Source of the DNA: Euptelea pleiosperma
Lineage: Eukaryota > Streptophyta > Magnoliopsida > Ranunculales > Eupteleaceae
Assembly (NCBI GenBank): GCA_035048495.1
Contig: CM068541.1
Location: 12,221,929 to 12,285,928, forward strand
Length of the DNA: 64,000 nt
Direction of reading: 5' to 3'
Of the stretch, positions 50,546 to 63,479 are shown piece after piece. The notes beneath the pieces are model-generated. The model did not search any database, was not told the origin of the DNA, and saw only the letters and a list, made by a program, of their open reading frames with translations. The translations under genes and the position numbers were made by a program. Position 1 is the first letter of the stretch, and the number at the start of each line of letters is the position of its first letter.

Positions 50546-50659
50546 TCATTGTGACGAAGGATGTCATCATCAAAGTTCTACTCCCTTCTCCTAGGTGCTT
50601 AGATCAATAACGAGCTCTCCCTAAACTTCAATACTACCCTAGATCACCTCCTAATTACT

Positions 50660-50805
50660 AATCAGACTGACTTTAATCCAATTGATAGAAATCACTAATC
50701 ATGCTGACTTTTTGCATGTAGCCTGCCACCTAGGAAGGCCAAACATTCATACGGCCAGTGATCTCTAAGAGTGTGCCACGTATAAGGTGCACGTGCAACT
50801 CACTT
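50660..50805. mobile_element. Half copy of the CCACGTGG foldback MITE
   Basis: Only the right-arm words are present: ATCACTAATCATGCTGACTT, CATACGGCCAGTGATCTCTA and AGAGTGTGCCACGTATAAGG, then GCACGTGC at 50789-50796. Confidence 0.5.
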
Positions 50806-50814
50806 GGTGTCCCC

Positions 50815-51135
50815 CTAGTACTACTTTAAAGCCAAAACCTGGGTTGGGGCACGCACTCCCCCTCACATGCAAGGTTCAAAATCTCGGTCGATCCCGGTAA
50901 GATCGTGCGATCCGAATCAGGATCATAGCCCACTGATTCGACCCAAATCAGGCTCTGTATCGCCTGAGATTAGTGTTTTACAAAGGATTCTCATTTTGTC
51001 TCGGGCGAGATGGGCCGATCAGACCGTCCCAGGTCGGGATGGGAGCCCACCGATCCAGCCTCCGAGAGACTTTCATCCTTGCTCCCACGGGCTTCACAAG
51101 ACGCTAACTCACATGCCGCTCCTAGTTATCGATTC
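50815..51135. repeat. Dispersed repeat, related to 54160-54335
   Basis: ACTTTAAAGCCAAAACCTGG, CACGCACTCCCCCTCACA and CGGGCTTCACAAGACGCT recur near 54180-54335. In between, 50870-51010 is dense in CGATC and GATTCG words and begins AAGGTTCAAAATCTCGG, like the MITE-like elements elsewhere in the window. Confidence 0.45.
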
Positions 51136-51533
51136 TACTATTTAAAGAGCAAAGGCCATTATTGCGTGCCTCGCACTAAACCCCAATATCGCACAAGTGC
51201 CCTTATTTTTGCTTCTTCTTTTTTTCTTTATTTTATTTACTTGACATGGCCTTTTCGATCTTTTTTGGTGCCAAAGAACGCGTCACCCTGCAGCTCATTC
51301 AATGTTAAAAAAGTAAAATAAATCCTTATTCCTACTATGCCCTCAAGTTCCTTAAATTGACAAAAATTATTTATTTCGATTTTTGAAAAAAAATTTAATT
51401 TAGAAGGGTGCTTTGGTCATTCAATACTTTAACATTTCAACTCAACTGAGCAAGCAATTATTATATCATGACGTGGCACTTAAACTCTATTGACTAAAAA
51501 AAAATTAGATGATGAAATCCATCTTCAAAGTTG

Positions 51534-51845
51534 ACGATCGATGGACTCACAATGTGAGACACGTGTCATCTTATCATAGTCTACTATCCGTATGGATGTT
51601 TGGTCCATCACTAGATGGACTTATATAACAAAAATAAACTTGATTAGTGATTTCTAACCTTTGGATCATAATGATCAAAATCCATGGTTACAAATAAATC
51701 AAGAAAAAGACTCGATTATAAATTACTGACCAGGATGAATTTTGATATGTAAGTCCAACTAGGGATGGGCAAAACGTCTATACAGTCGGTGATCTCTAAT
51801 ATTATGCCACGTGGCTCATAATATGATCCATCATCAATGTTGTCA
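51534..51845. mobile_element. Foldback MITE of the CCACGTGG family (complete)
   Basis: The left arm has GATGGACTCACAATGTGAGA and the palindrome GACACGTGTC (51558-51567). The right arm carries CCACGTGG at 51807-51814 and GCTCATAATATGATCCATC. Inner words CTTGATTAGTGATTTCTAAC and TTACTGACCAGGATGAATTT are also inverted. Confidence 0.65.
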
Positions 51846-51847
51846 AA

Positions 51848-52160
51848 ACTCATTGCTAATTAGGATGAATTTTCATAGGTAGGTCCACCTAAAGATAGAG
51901 ATGGGCAAAACATCTATACGGCCAGTCACACATGCATGGTGGTGCCATTGGCCAAAAAATGTACCTCAAACTGCATGCTAAATAGTAATGCTACAAATCT
52001 ACGGTTGAAAATAAACAATGAAAATGACTAATCCAATGGATAGAAATTGCTAACCAGGATGAATTTTCGTAGGTAGGTCACTTAGAGATGGGTAAAACAT
52101 CTATACGGTAAGTGGTCTGTAAATGTGTGCCACATGTAAGGTGCTGCCATGCGTAATGAA
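51848..52160. mobile_element. Two further half copies of the foldback MITE
   Basis: 51855-51960 and 52025-52145 each repeat the right-arm order CTAA(T/C)(T/C)AGGATGAATTTTC, GTAGGTAGGTC, GATGGG(C/T)AAAACATCTATACGG. The second ends GTGTGCCACATGTAAGGTGC. Confidence 0.55.
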
Positions 52161-52784
52161 ATTAAGACAAGCTCTGTGAGCATCTCCGACGCTACCCTAA
52201 ACTATCTTCCCTTCCCTAATATAGGGTGAAACACACAAAAAACTATATCCAACCCTATCATAAAGTTCACCCTATTTTAGAGTAACCTCAAATCCTACCC
52301 AAAAGTTAGGGTAAGATTTAGGGTGAGATTGTAAAAACTTGTTCCCCCTTCTCCTCTCTATTTTCTACTAATTCCACCTAATATCCTCTCCCTCTTTTCA
52401 CTTAATGCCACATATGTCCTCTTTTATGATTTTTGTCATTTTTCCTTTTTTTCTATTGGTTTTTATACTTAGAGAAGGGTAAAGTTTAGGGTGGACCATT
52501 GGAGAGCTTTTAAAGTTTTAGGTAAGGGGGAGTCTTTTCTACCCTACTTTGAGTGTTTAGAGTTGGGTAGGGTTAGAGATGCTCTTAGACCGCTCGCAAG
52601 AATCGTAGGTGATGAGCGAGAGAAGAGAGACAATTGGCACGATGGCTCCCTCACTTATAAATACTACCGTCTTCTCTCCAACCCCCGCTTTTAACAGAAA
52701 CGATCCCCAAAATGAAAATGACTCTACCTAGTATATCTATTAGCCGTCTCGATTCATTACTACTACGCCTTTCGAATTCTCTAA

Positions 52785-53091
52785 GGCTGTGTTTGATTAC
52801 CAAGTGGAAAAATTGCATTTTCCTTAGGAAAACACAACTGCCCATTGTTAGATAGCCAGTATAAATCTGTATAATTTTCTCTAACAAGCCATTTAAATCT
52901 GGATAATTTTTCCTACTAAGCCCGGAATTCATTTCCCATCCAGATAGGTGAGAATTCATTTCCACTTGAAAATACACCTTTATTTTCACACATGATTGAA
53001 ATATGTGTTCTCAACTGCAATCAATCAGCCATTTAAGGCATATCCCAGTTGTATTTTCTCTGGAAAATTTTCCGTGCAATCAAACACAGCC
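52785..53091. mobile_element. MITE with GGCTGTGTTTGATT termini (307 bp)
   Basis: Ends GGCTGTGTTTGATTACC and ...GCAATCAAACACAGCC form a 14-bp perfect inverted repeat. The interior shows CATTTCCCATCCAGATAGG. Flanking target duplication is unclear (CTAA versus CTAG). Lies 340 bp upstream of the orphan exon at 53431. A relative is at 58446. Confidence 0.75.
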
Positions 53092-53430
53092 TAGGGTGAC
53101 TTTCGAACTTCTCTCAGTTCACTCAGTTCACTTCTTTTACATCAAAATTATCTTTTGTAACTGTGTTCTCGAGTTCGATTCTCTGGAGAATTTTCTGATA
53201 CTAAAAACTTCAATTCCCTTTTTGCTTTTGTTATTCTTAAAATTAGTACTTGTTTCGAAGCCAATTTTAGGTTCATACGAGTTATAAGCCAATCAGACTA
53301 ATAAGGTTTGCGAATTTTGTCTTGGAGTTGTTTTGTTGCTCATTCTCGATTTGGAAAGCTTTCGATCTTTGGAATTAGTTGCACACGAGGACTAAAATTT
53401 CGCGCATTGTAATTATTTTCTCCTCCGGGC

Positions 53431-53491
53431 ATGGATGAAAGAGTAAGCAATGATGAATCCTTGACTGCTCGTATTCAACAGTTGGAACGCG
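53431..53491 (+). CDS. Possible orphan first exon of a coiled-coil protein gene
   Basis: ATG then 20 codons, MDERVSNDESLTARIQQLER, ending G|GTATGA at a plausible donor. The start resembles the N-terminus of a conserved plant coiled-coil family (DESLTxRIQQLERERDEL-like, from memory of an uncharacterised Arabidopsis protein). The upstream 340 bp are T-rich and UTR-like. No matching second exon (ELRKDIEQL-like) was seen before 58900, so it may be a captured or truncated gene, or have a very long intron. Could also be chance. Confidence 0.4.
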
Positions 53492-53924
53492 GTATGAAAT
53501 TCTATTCCTATCTGGAAAACTATACCGATCTACTACAAGTTTTTATTTCTTTCATGACCTTGGCATGATTTATCCGTGGGTCTTCTATTAGTTTGATCGA
53601 TGCATCTAATGGGTCGTCTTTCTTCTTGTGCATGCATGGAAGTTAGAAAGGTATTTTACATTGTTCTGTTAAGTAGAATTGAGACAAAAAAGAATGCAAC
53701 AGTTGTCTGAAAGGACCCAATCAGCTATTTTTATCCAACCCCATGAAGAGCATTTTTCTCTTTTGAGAATATTAGTATGTTAGACATGGAAGTCATGTGT
53801 TAGTGTTGTACTTTGACTTTATTTGTAGTAAGGACTAAGGAGAACACGGTACTTTTACTTGATTTACACCAAAGTGACAATTTTTATTTTATTGGTTCTA
53901 TTATCTGTAAGGAGGAAAGAGTGA

Positions 53925-54170
53925 AGAAGATGTTGCTTCATAGGTTCTAGCTAGTTGGTTAAGTGTTGATGTGCTTTCAGATTGCTATGTGATCAATCTT
54001 TACCTATTGGACTTATGGGAGTTTATTTTTTTGATAAGTTAGTCTTAAGGGGAAATTTTATAAGATGACAATAAGAACATCCGTACTCTATGGAGCAAAA
54101 TATTGGCCAATCAAGAAATAATATTTATATAAAATGAGATGAAAATGTTGAGATGGATGAGTCCACCTTA
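53925..54170 (+). mobile_element. Fragment of an RTE-type LINE
   Basis: Reads GKFYKMTIRTSVLYGAKYWP-like (54050-54110), the conserved RTE RT block also seen at 60040 (KTTIKLVMFYGVECW). No ends preserved. Confidence 0.6.
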
Positions 54171-54613
54171 AAGGGGGGCACGCCCCCTCACACGGGCTTC
54201 ACAATAATACTTTAAAGCGAAAACTTGGGTTGGACGATGGTCGCAGGCTTCACAGACGTCGACCTATGAACGTACGCCACATGTCGTATAAAATTTTCTT
54301 CCCTCCTCCCACTACGAGCTTCACAAGACGCTCATATTTCCAACACCATCTAACATTAATCTCTTCTCCAATCTCCTCCTCTTCTTCTCTCCAAACACAC
54401 TCTCCCTTCTCCAATCTCCTCTCCTCTCCTTCACACCTCTCTTCCATGATCTCACATGTAGGATGCATAGAAACGACACCAACACCATTGAAGAAGATTC
54501 GATCAAACAGGAGCTATGGCGAGAAGACATCAATGCGAAGGAGGAAACTTTGTTGTTGTCTCCGATCTTCCCAACTTTCTCAATGCTTCTCCCACATCTT
54601 TTTATGCAGTTTT

Positions 54614-54850
54614 GGGCTTCGGATCTTTTTTGCGTTTTGGGGGGGTTCATTTTGGATATTTTTTGTTCTATTTAATTTAGTAGTATGCGGTTTTTGGGTT
54701 TCTTTGGATTTTTGTTGTTTGTTTGTAGGGTTCTAGGCTCTCTCCATCTTTTATTTTGTAGGGCTTCACATATTTTGTGTTTTGGGGGTTTCATTTTGGA
54801 TAATTTTTGTTCTATTTAATTTAGTAGTATGAATTTTTGTTTGGGGTTTT
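54614..54850. repeat. ~147-bp tandem duplication, G/T-rich
   Basis: GGGCTTC followed by TTTTGGGGG and TTCATTTTGGATA, then TTTAATTTAGTAGTATG, occurs at 54614 and 54761. The reading frames through it are not protein-like. Confidence 0.7.
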
Positions 54851-55080
54851 GGGGGGTTTCTTTTCTATAATTTGGGGGATTAGTAAAAAAAAAAATTATG
54901 GTTATACGGTGTTTATAAGTCCTAATTCTCTTGGGATCAGTAAATTCCTTTTTTTGGGGTCTCTTTTCTTCATAAAAAAGGTAGCCCTTATGTTGCATTA
55001 TAATTTTCTTTTCTTTATTTTTTAGAGTTAGATTTACATGTTCTCATTTTTTAAAATTGTTGACATTTGGGTGTATGCTA

Positions 55081-56000
55081 TCCAGAAACGGATGTTGAGC
55101 ATCTACAACAACGACTAATGTTGGATGAACAAATGCAACATATACAAAGTTGACAAAGAAGAAAACAATTGTCGCCATAGGAAAATGAACAACAAAGAGA
55201 AAGACCTCGAATACGAGATAGACTACGTTAACAATTACTAACAGATGAGCAAAAACAACGTAATGGTGAAGTTAGGAGAAAAGGTCTACAAGAAAATGAT
55301 GAGAAAAGCCCTTATGTTGTACTGATTTTTTACTTTTCTTTAGCATTTATACATCATCTTTTATTGGAATCGATTTAGGAATTTTTGTATTATATTGTAT
55401 TTTTCTTTACTTTGTTTCTTTCTTTTTTTATGTTTTGGTGTATGCTATACAGAAATGGATGAACAAAGACAATATACGCTTGAATATAGACAACAACGAA
55501 CAAGACAGTTGTCCTCAAAAGAAATTGAACAACAAAGAGAGAGACGTTGTATTCGTAAAGTTCAGAAAAAAAAAGGCTACAAGAAAATAAGCAACTAAGA
55601 GAAAGGAATCCATTAAGTCGAAGTTGCATCTACAAAGACCACACATTGCTCAACATCATGATAATGACAACCTTAGATGTGATGCCTCTCTAAACATGCA
55701 TCAAAACATTCCTCCAACAAAGGTAAGATATGTTATTCTTTTTGAATTTAGTATTTTTTGTAGCAGTTATATATACATTCATCATTTAGCTATTTAAAAA
55801 ATATTATTAAATTATGCGAATAGGGGAAATTGCTTCTCAATCAATTGCTGCCCAATCGATTGCTACTCCGTCTCAAGTAGGAAATTATCATGTTAATGCA
55901 TGTGAACGAGTAGAAGGGTTGAATCAATCAGGAGGAATTAGAAGTATATCAAATCAAAGAATATTACGACTGAACTACGAAGGCAAGCTCTATTTATAAT
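55081..56000 (+). pseudogene. Gln/Arg-rich decayed coding segment, possibly Helitron-related
   Basis: Two related blocks: 55090-55300 (VEHLQQRLMLDEQMQHIQS) and 55451-55670 (MDEQRQYTLEYRQQRTRQLS, IEQQRERRCIR), separated by a repeated intron-like piece (TTTTGGTGTATGCTAT). A third block is 55814-55998 (IASQSIAAQSIATPSQVGNY). Charged repetitive N-termini like this occur in plant Helitron helicase genes, but no Rep or helicase motif is visible. Identity is uncertain. Confidence 0.3.
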
Positions 56001-56059
56001 TGATCAACCGATGAATGAACTATAAAGTCGAAACATAGAAGATGAATCAATAGCTGCTT

Positions 56060-57060
56060 TTGGTGAGGATGATCTCACCATCATATAGATCACTCCTACC
56101 AAAAAATCAGCACATTCTGAAATTTCTAACCCCATCAAATGTGGTTTTCAAGTTGACGATAAAAATAGACGGTATATCTCCGGTCCAGGATAAGAGGATT
56201 TGGATTTGGATTTGGATTAAAGGAGGGTCGTTCTCGGTCCACTCCTTTTATTAGGCGTTACAAAGGTCAGATGGCTCTTCCTTTCTTGTATCTATGATTT
56301 GGGGCTCCAAGATCTCCTATAAGGTGGCTTTCTTTGGTTGGGAGGCTTCTCTTGACAAGATCTTAACAGTCAATCATCTGATTTTTAGAAGGTTTATTAT
56401 AGTGGATTATTGTTGGATGTGTAAGTACAACAGCGAATCTGTGGATCATCTTCTGTTGCATTGTGACGTGGCTAGGGAAGTCTGGTTCTCGTTTCTTTAG
56501 GAGTTTGGTACGAGTTGAGTGATGCCGTCATCTCTTTTGACTCTTTTTTTAATTGGAAGTTCAATGCTTTCTCAACTAGAGACAATATTTTATGGAGGAT
56601 GCTCTCTTTTGCGATTATACGGGGTCTTTGGAAGGAGAGAAATCAGTCTTTGAAGGCAAGCACATCGTGTTGTATACTATCATTCTGAATATCAATGGGC
56701 TGATGTTCCGTCGGTTTAAGACGTTTCCGGAATGTAGGGGTCTGCTTTTTGAAGACTTCGTCTTCTAGTGGGACTTGCTATGTACTAGGGGTGGAAGTTA
56801 AATGGGTGCTTGCTTGTTTCTTTTTGTTCCTTTAGCCTGTGCCTAGTGTAGGTCATCTCAACTTCTCTGACTTTGGCTTGTTCTATTCCTTTTGGTGTTG
56901 GTCCTGGACCATCCATTTCACCGTTAACTTTAAGTGCACTTTTGATATGATTAAAAGTTTCAGAATGGGATATTTTTTTTGTGGATATGATATCCATAAA
57001 AACTCATTTCTAACTTTCACATGTAAATCCCACAAGAGCACATCATTAAACGTGTAATCT
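56060..57060 (+). mobile_element. LINE 3' end inserted in a MITE
   Basis: LINE part about 56190-56870: [40 protein letters not shown] and CDVAREVWFSF, with stops afterwards. The flanks are two halves of one MITE of the 4525 family: CATTCTGAAATTTCTAACCC to the left (56110) and inverted GGACCATCCATTTCACCG and GTTTCAGAATGGG to the right (56907-56970). Confidence 0.65.
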
Positions 57061-57099
57061 TAGGCGTATTAGAATAACATGACTCATTATATAGTTCTA

Positions 57100-58445
57100 C
57101 CGGAGGACTCTCAGGGCCTTTTGGCGCCAGAGCCATAGCAAGCCCACATCACTCTTCAAGAAGAGTTTTCAATCTACAAGGTCATAGCACCGGTACATCA
57201 GACCATATTTATGAAACTTTGATAATTGGTCTTTCTGATCCGGCCTAAAACACAGGTAGGATCAAGGAAACTCTCAACGGGGATTTATTAGTCAACTCTC
57301 ACCCTGTACCACCACGCGCAATAAGCTAAACAGGCCGGCTTGAACCCCGGGTACTAAGAGTCCTCTCACTACCAACCAGCAGACATTCATCTGGCTGGGT
57401 CTTACCGGTATTAACAATGAGAGAAAAAGCAACAAAATGGAAACAACAACTGTGGCTCTTGGCCCAGATAACATCCTAGGCCTAGGGGAGACCAGAGCAA
57501 CAGGGAACGCCTAGACAATGAATTCCCATCCTGGGCTGCGCCAGAGAGAGAGAGAGATCAGGGCCGTGGACCTAAAGTGCATACGTTACCCCACATGCCC
57601 TTTCCCTTGGATTGAACCATAGGCGTGTATCACCCCCGAAGATGTTATTCTGGCAATTTTGGCAATCCGATTTATAGTTAAAAGCTGAGCAAATAAACGA
57701 AAATGTTTTAGTAAGGGTTGAATTGTCTATCTGGGCTCCATGGTTCATCTGCCGTGACCCATAAATCAGTCTAATTTGATGATTTGAAGGACCATATATC
57801 CGCTTATCAAACTTCTGTGTACTCCAGAAAAAAATTTAAATATGTTCAGCAGGTTGGTCAATTAGGTGAACCATATTTGTTTTTTGTTTTCCCAGCAAAA
57901 TATAAAAGAAATTTAAATTCCCGGGTCAATGTTTACCTTCACCATTTCAGGGACTGGCCCAGTTCAACCCGCGAGCCTCCGGTCCGGGTTTCTAAAACAT
58001 TTTGCAATACCCAATTTTATTTTATGCATCGCAGGGTATCAATGGATCAGATTTGAGTCTTGAGTACCCAAACCCTCCAAACCCAGGTAGTCAGATTTGG
58101 TAACGTCAGGCAACCATGTACACAGTCACCCTTAACATAGCAATTCAATTTTTATTATCATATAGTTCAATCACCTCTTAGACATCATTAGGTCAAAACC
58201 AACCCCACTGAGATGAATAGCGGGGACCCAAAAGTCATCATGATCGAATGATCCTAACCAATTCATGGAGTGTTCTGTAGCACATCCAATCACCAGTCCT
58301 CGAAAGAGTCATTGCCGTTAGAATGTCCCAGTTTTAGACTGGCACTCAATGCAGCCCGTTAACTACTGATGAATAAGGTTTGAGGTAACATGAATGCTCA
58401 TGGAACATCGCAAGCATGATATAATTGGAATAGAAAAGAAGCCAA
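57100..58445. other. Intergenic stretch without recognised features
   Basis: 57100-57620 is unusually GC-rich and unlike its neighbours (GGCCTTTTGGCGCCAGAGCC, AGGCCGGCTTGAACCCCGGG, CCTAGGCCTAGGGGAG). No ORF there has a recognisable domain. 57620-58445 is AT-rich and featureless. Confidence 0.4.
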
Positions 58446-58690
58446 GGGCTTGTTTAATCGGGTAAATTTCCCATCCAAGCCCAGAATTCATCTCTGGGCT
58501 ATGTGAGAATTCGTTTACACGCAAACATACACATATGCCTCTCTTTCTTGGGTGCAATCAAATAGCCATTTTTAAGGCATTTTTCTAGATGTCTTTTGTC
58601 AGGCAGCTATTTCATAGTTTGGATTGTGTGGATTTTGGGCCACATGGATAAAGCAGGCAGCACGATCACGGTTGCAACCAAGCGAACACT
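58446..58690. mobile_element. Fragment related to the 52785 MITE
   Basis: GGGCTTGTTTAATCGGGTAA, then TTTCCCATCCAAGCCCAGAA, TTCATCTCTGGGC and GGGTGCAATCAAATAGCCAT share order with the 52785-53091 element. Its right end is not defined. Lies 0.3 kb downstream of RPL11. Confidence 0.45.
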
Positions 58691-58983
58691 TTTTATCTTC
58701 CTGCATGACAGATTGTTTATAATGCTGGTATATAAGGGGATAACTGACTAAGAACAAGTTTTAATCAAGATTTTAAAGCATTCATTCTAATACACAAATG
58801 TCACAAAATCAGGTTGAAAATTTAAAACATGAAAACCACTAGTAATACTACAACTGCTGTAGTTCAAAGTTCTCTAAAAAAAATAGGAAAAAAAAAAGAG
58901 AATCCCCACTACTGGTCTATAGAAAACAATAAAAAAAGTAAGACCTTGCACCGGTCCAAGAATGAGTGCTATCTCACTAGGGC

Positions 58984-59041
58984 CGTGTATTCTAGGGCTT
59001 GTTGAGTATCATACCCTTGTATTTGACCTGGAAGTACCACT
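58984..59041 (-). pseudogene. Duplicated, decayed copy of the RPL11 C-terminal coding segment
   Basis: Just past the RPL11 stop the sequence repeats the end of the exon. The plus-strand words CTTGTTGAGTATCA, ACCCT.GTATTT.ACCTG and CCACTTCA occur in the same order at about 58997-59044 and 59063-59107. Read in the matching frame it gives KWYFQVKYKGMILNKP and then TAG, so it is recognisably the tail of uL5 with substitutions and a 3-nt indel. The genuine TGA overlaps the start of this copy. Confidence 0.75.
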
Positions 59042-62398
<3,357 letters not shown>

Positions 62399-62534
62399 AC
62401 GGAAATAGGGGAGCCGATCTTTGATATGGACGTCCGTTTCAAGTTTGATACATCATTCGTTCAAAATGACACGTGACACACTCTCTTTTAGGTCCCACTT
62501 ACACTTGATGACCCTGCACACTAAAAAAAATCAA

Positions 62535-63470
62535 CGGAAAATTTCTTAAAAGAAAACAAATTTTAATCTATTTACAAAAAACAAAATAAATTTCTGACAT
62601 TCCCAAAAAAAAGTAACTAAACATCAAAGGGCGTTTCTCCTTGACGGCTATAAAAAGGAGTAAAACTATCGTCACACCAAATTGTAAATCACACAAAACA
62701 CAGCCAATGAGTTCTCTGCACGTACACAAGTGCTTTTGCTTTTTAGGTGTACGTGTCGAGAACTCATTGGCTGTGTTTTGTGTGATTTGCAATCTCATTG
62801 TGATCGAAGTTTCTCTATAAAAAGTGTTGTTTCTTTGGACAAAAGCTGACAAACGCCCTTTAAAAGGGCGTCTGTCAAGTACAGACCCTCTTTAAAAGAG
62901 CGTTTGCCCATAGAGGAGTAAAACTTTTATCCCGATACAAGCCACATGGCACACTCTTATCGGACGATGACCGTATGGATGTTTGGCAAATCACTAGGTG
63001 GACCTACACACCAAAAAAGAAACATGATTAGTGGTTTAAAAGCGTTGGATTGAAGTTATTTTCATGGGTTGATTTTAATCGTAGGAATTTGAGTGCAAAG
63101 GTTGTAAATTACTAATCAGGCTGATTTTTGGACTGCAGGTCCATCAAGGGATTGATCAAACATCCATACGGTCAGCGTCCACTAAGAGTGTGCCACGTGG
63201 CTCGTATTGGGACAAAAAATTTACTCCTCTATGGGAAACGCCCTTTTAAAGGGCGTCTGTCAGGTACAGACGCCCTTTAAAAGGGCATTTGTCGGCCTTT
63301 TCAGCTTTTTGCTACTTTTGTCAGAAAAGCTACTTTTGTCAGGAGATTTATTTCTGACAGAGAGAAACGCCCTTTCAAAGGGCGTTTAGTTACTTTTTTT
63401 GGGATTGTCAAAATTTTATTTTTGTTTTTGTAAATAGATTAAAGTTTTTTTTCTTTTTAGAAATTTTCCG
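62535..63470. mobile_element. 936-bp Mutator-like foldback element with perfect 9-bp target duplication
   Basis: AAAAATCAA is present at 62526-62534 and 63471-63479. The ends CGGAAAATTTCTTAAAAGAA and ...GAAATTTTCCG start arms over 100 bp long (62535-62640 with 63365-63470). A second pair of arms (62846-63010 with 63095-63300) continues the palindrome into a core with GCCACATGGC at 62951 and GCCACGTGGC at 63192. The arms contain repeated ACGCCCTTTAAAAGGGCGT palindromes. No transposase. Long arms and a 9-bp duplication indicate a TIR-type Mutator derivative. It starts 240 bp upstream of the RPL11 ATG. Confidence 0.88.
62681..62793. repeat. 47-bp-arm hairpin inside the foldback element
   Basis: Arms 62681-62727 and 62747-62793 pair at 44 of 47 positions around a 19-nt loop. 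The arm includes ACACAAAACACAGCCAATGA. It sits in the left arm only; the right arm has an unrelated 64-bp segment in its place. Confidence 0.85.
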
Positions 63471-63479
63471 AAAAATCAA

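Noticed and set aside
54230..54736. 168-residue plus-strand ORF
   Set aside because: Low-complexity Ser/Phe-rich reading through CT-rich DNA and a G/T-rich tandem duplication; no domain and no codon signal.
57292..57474. 60-residue minus ORF in the GC-rich patch
   Set aside because: No domain and no conserved motif; GC content alone is not evidence of a gene.
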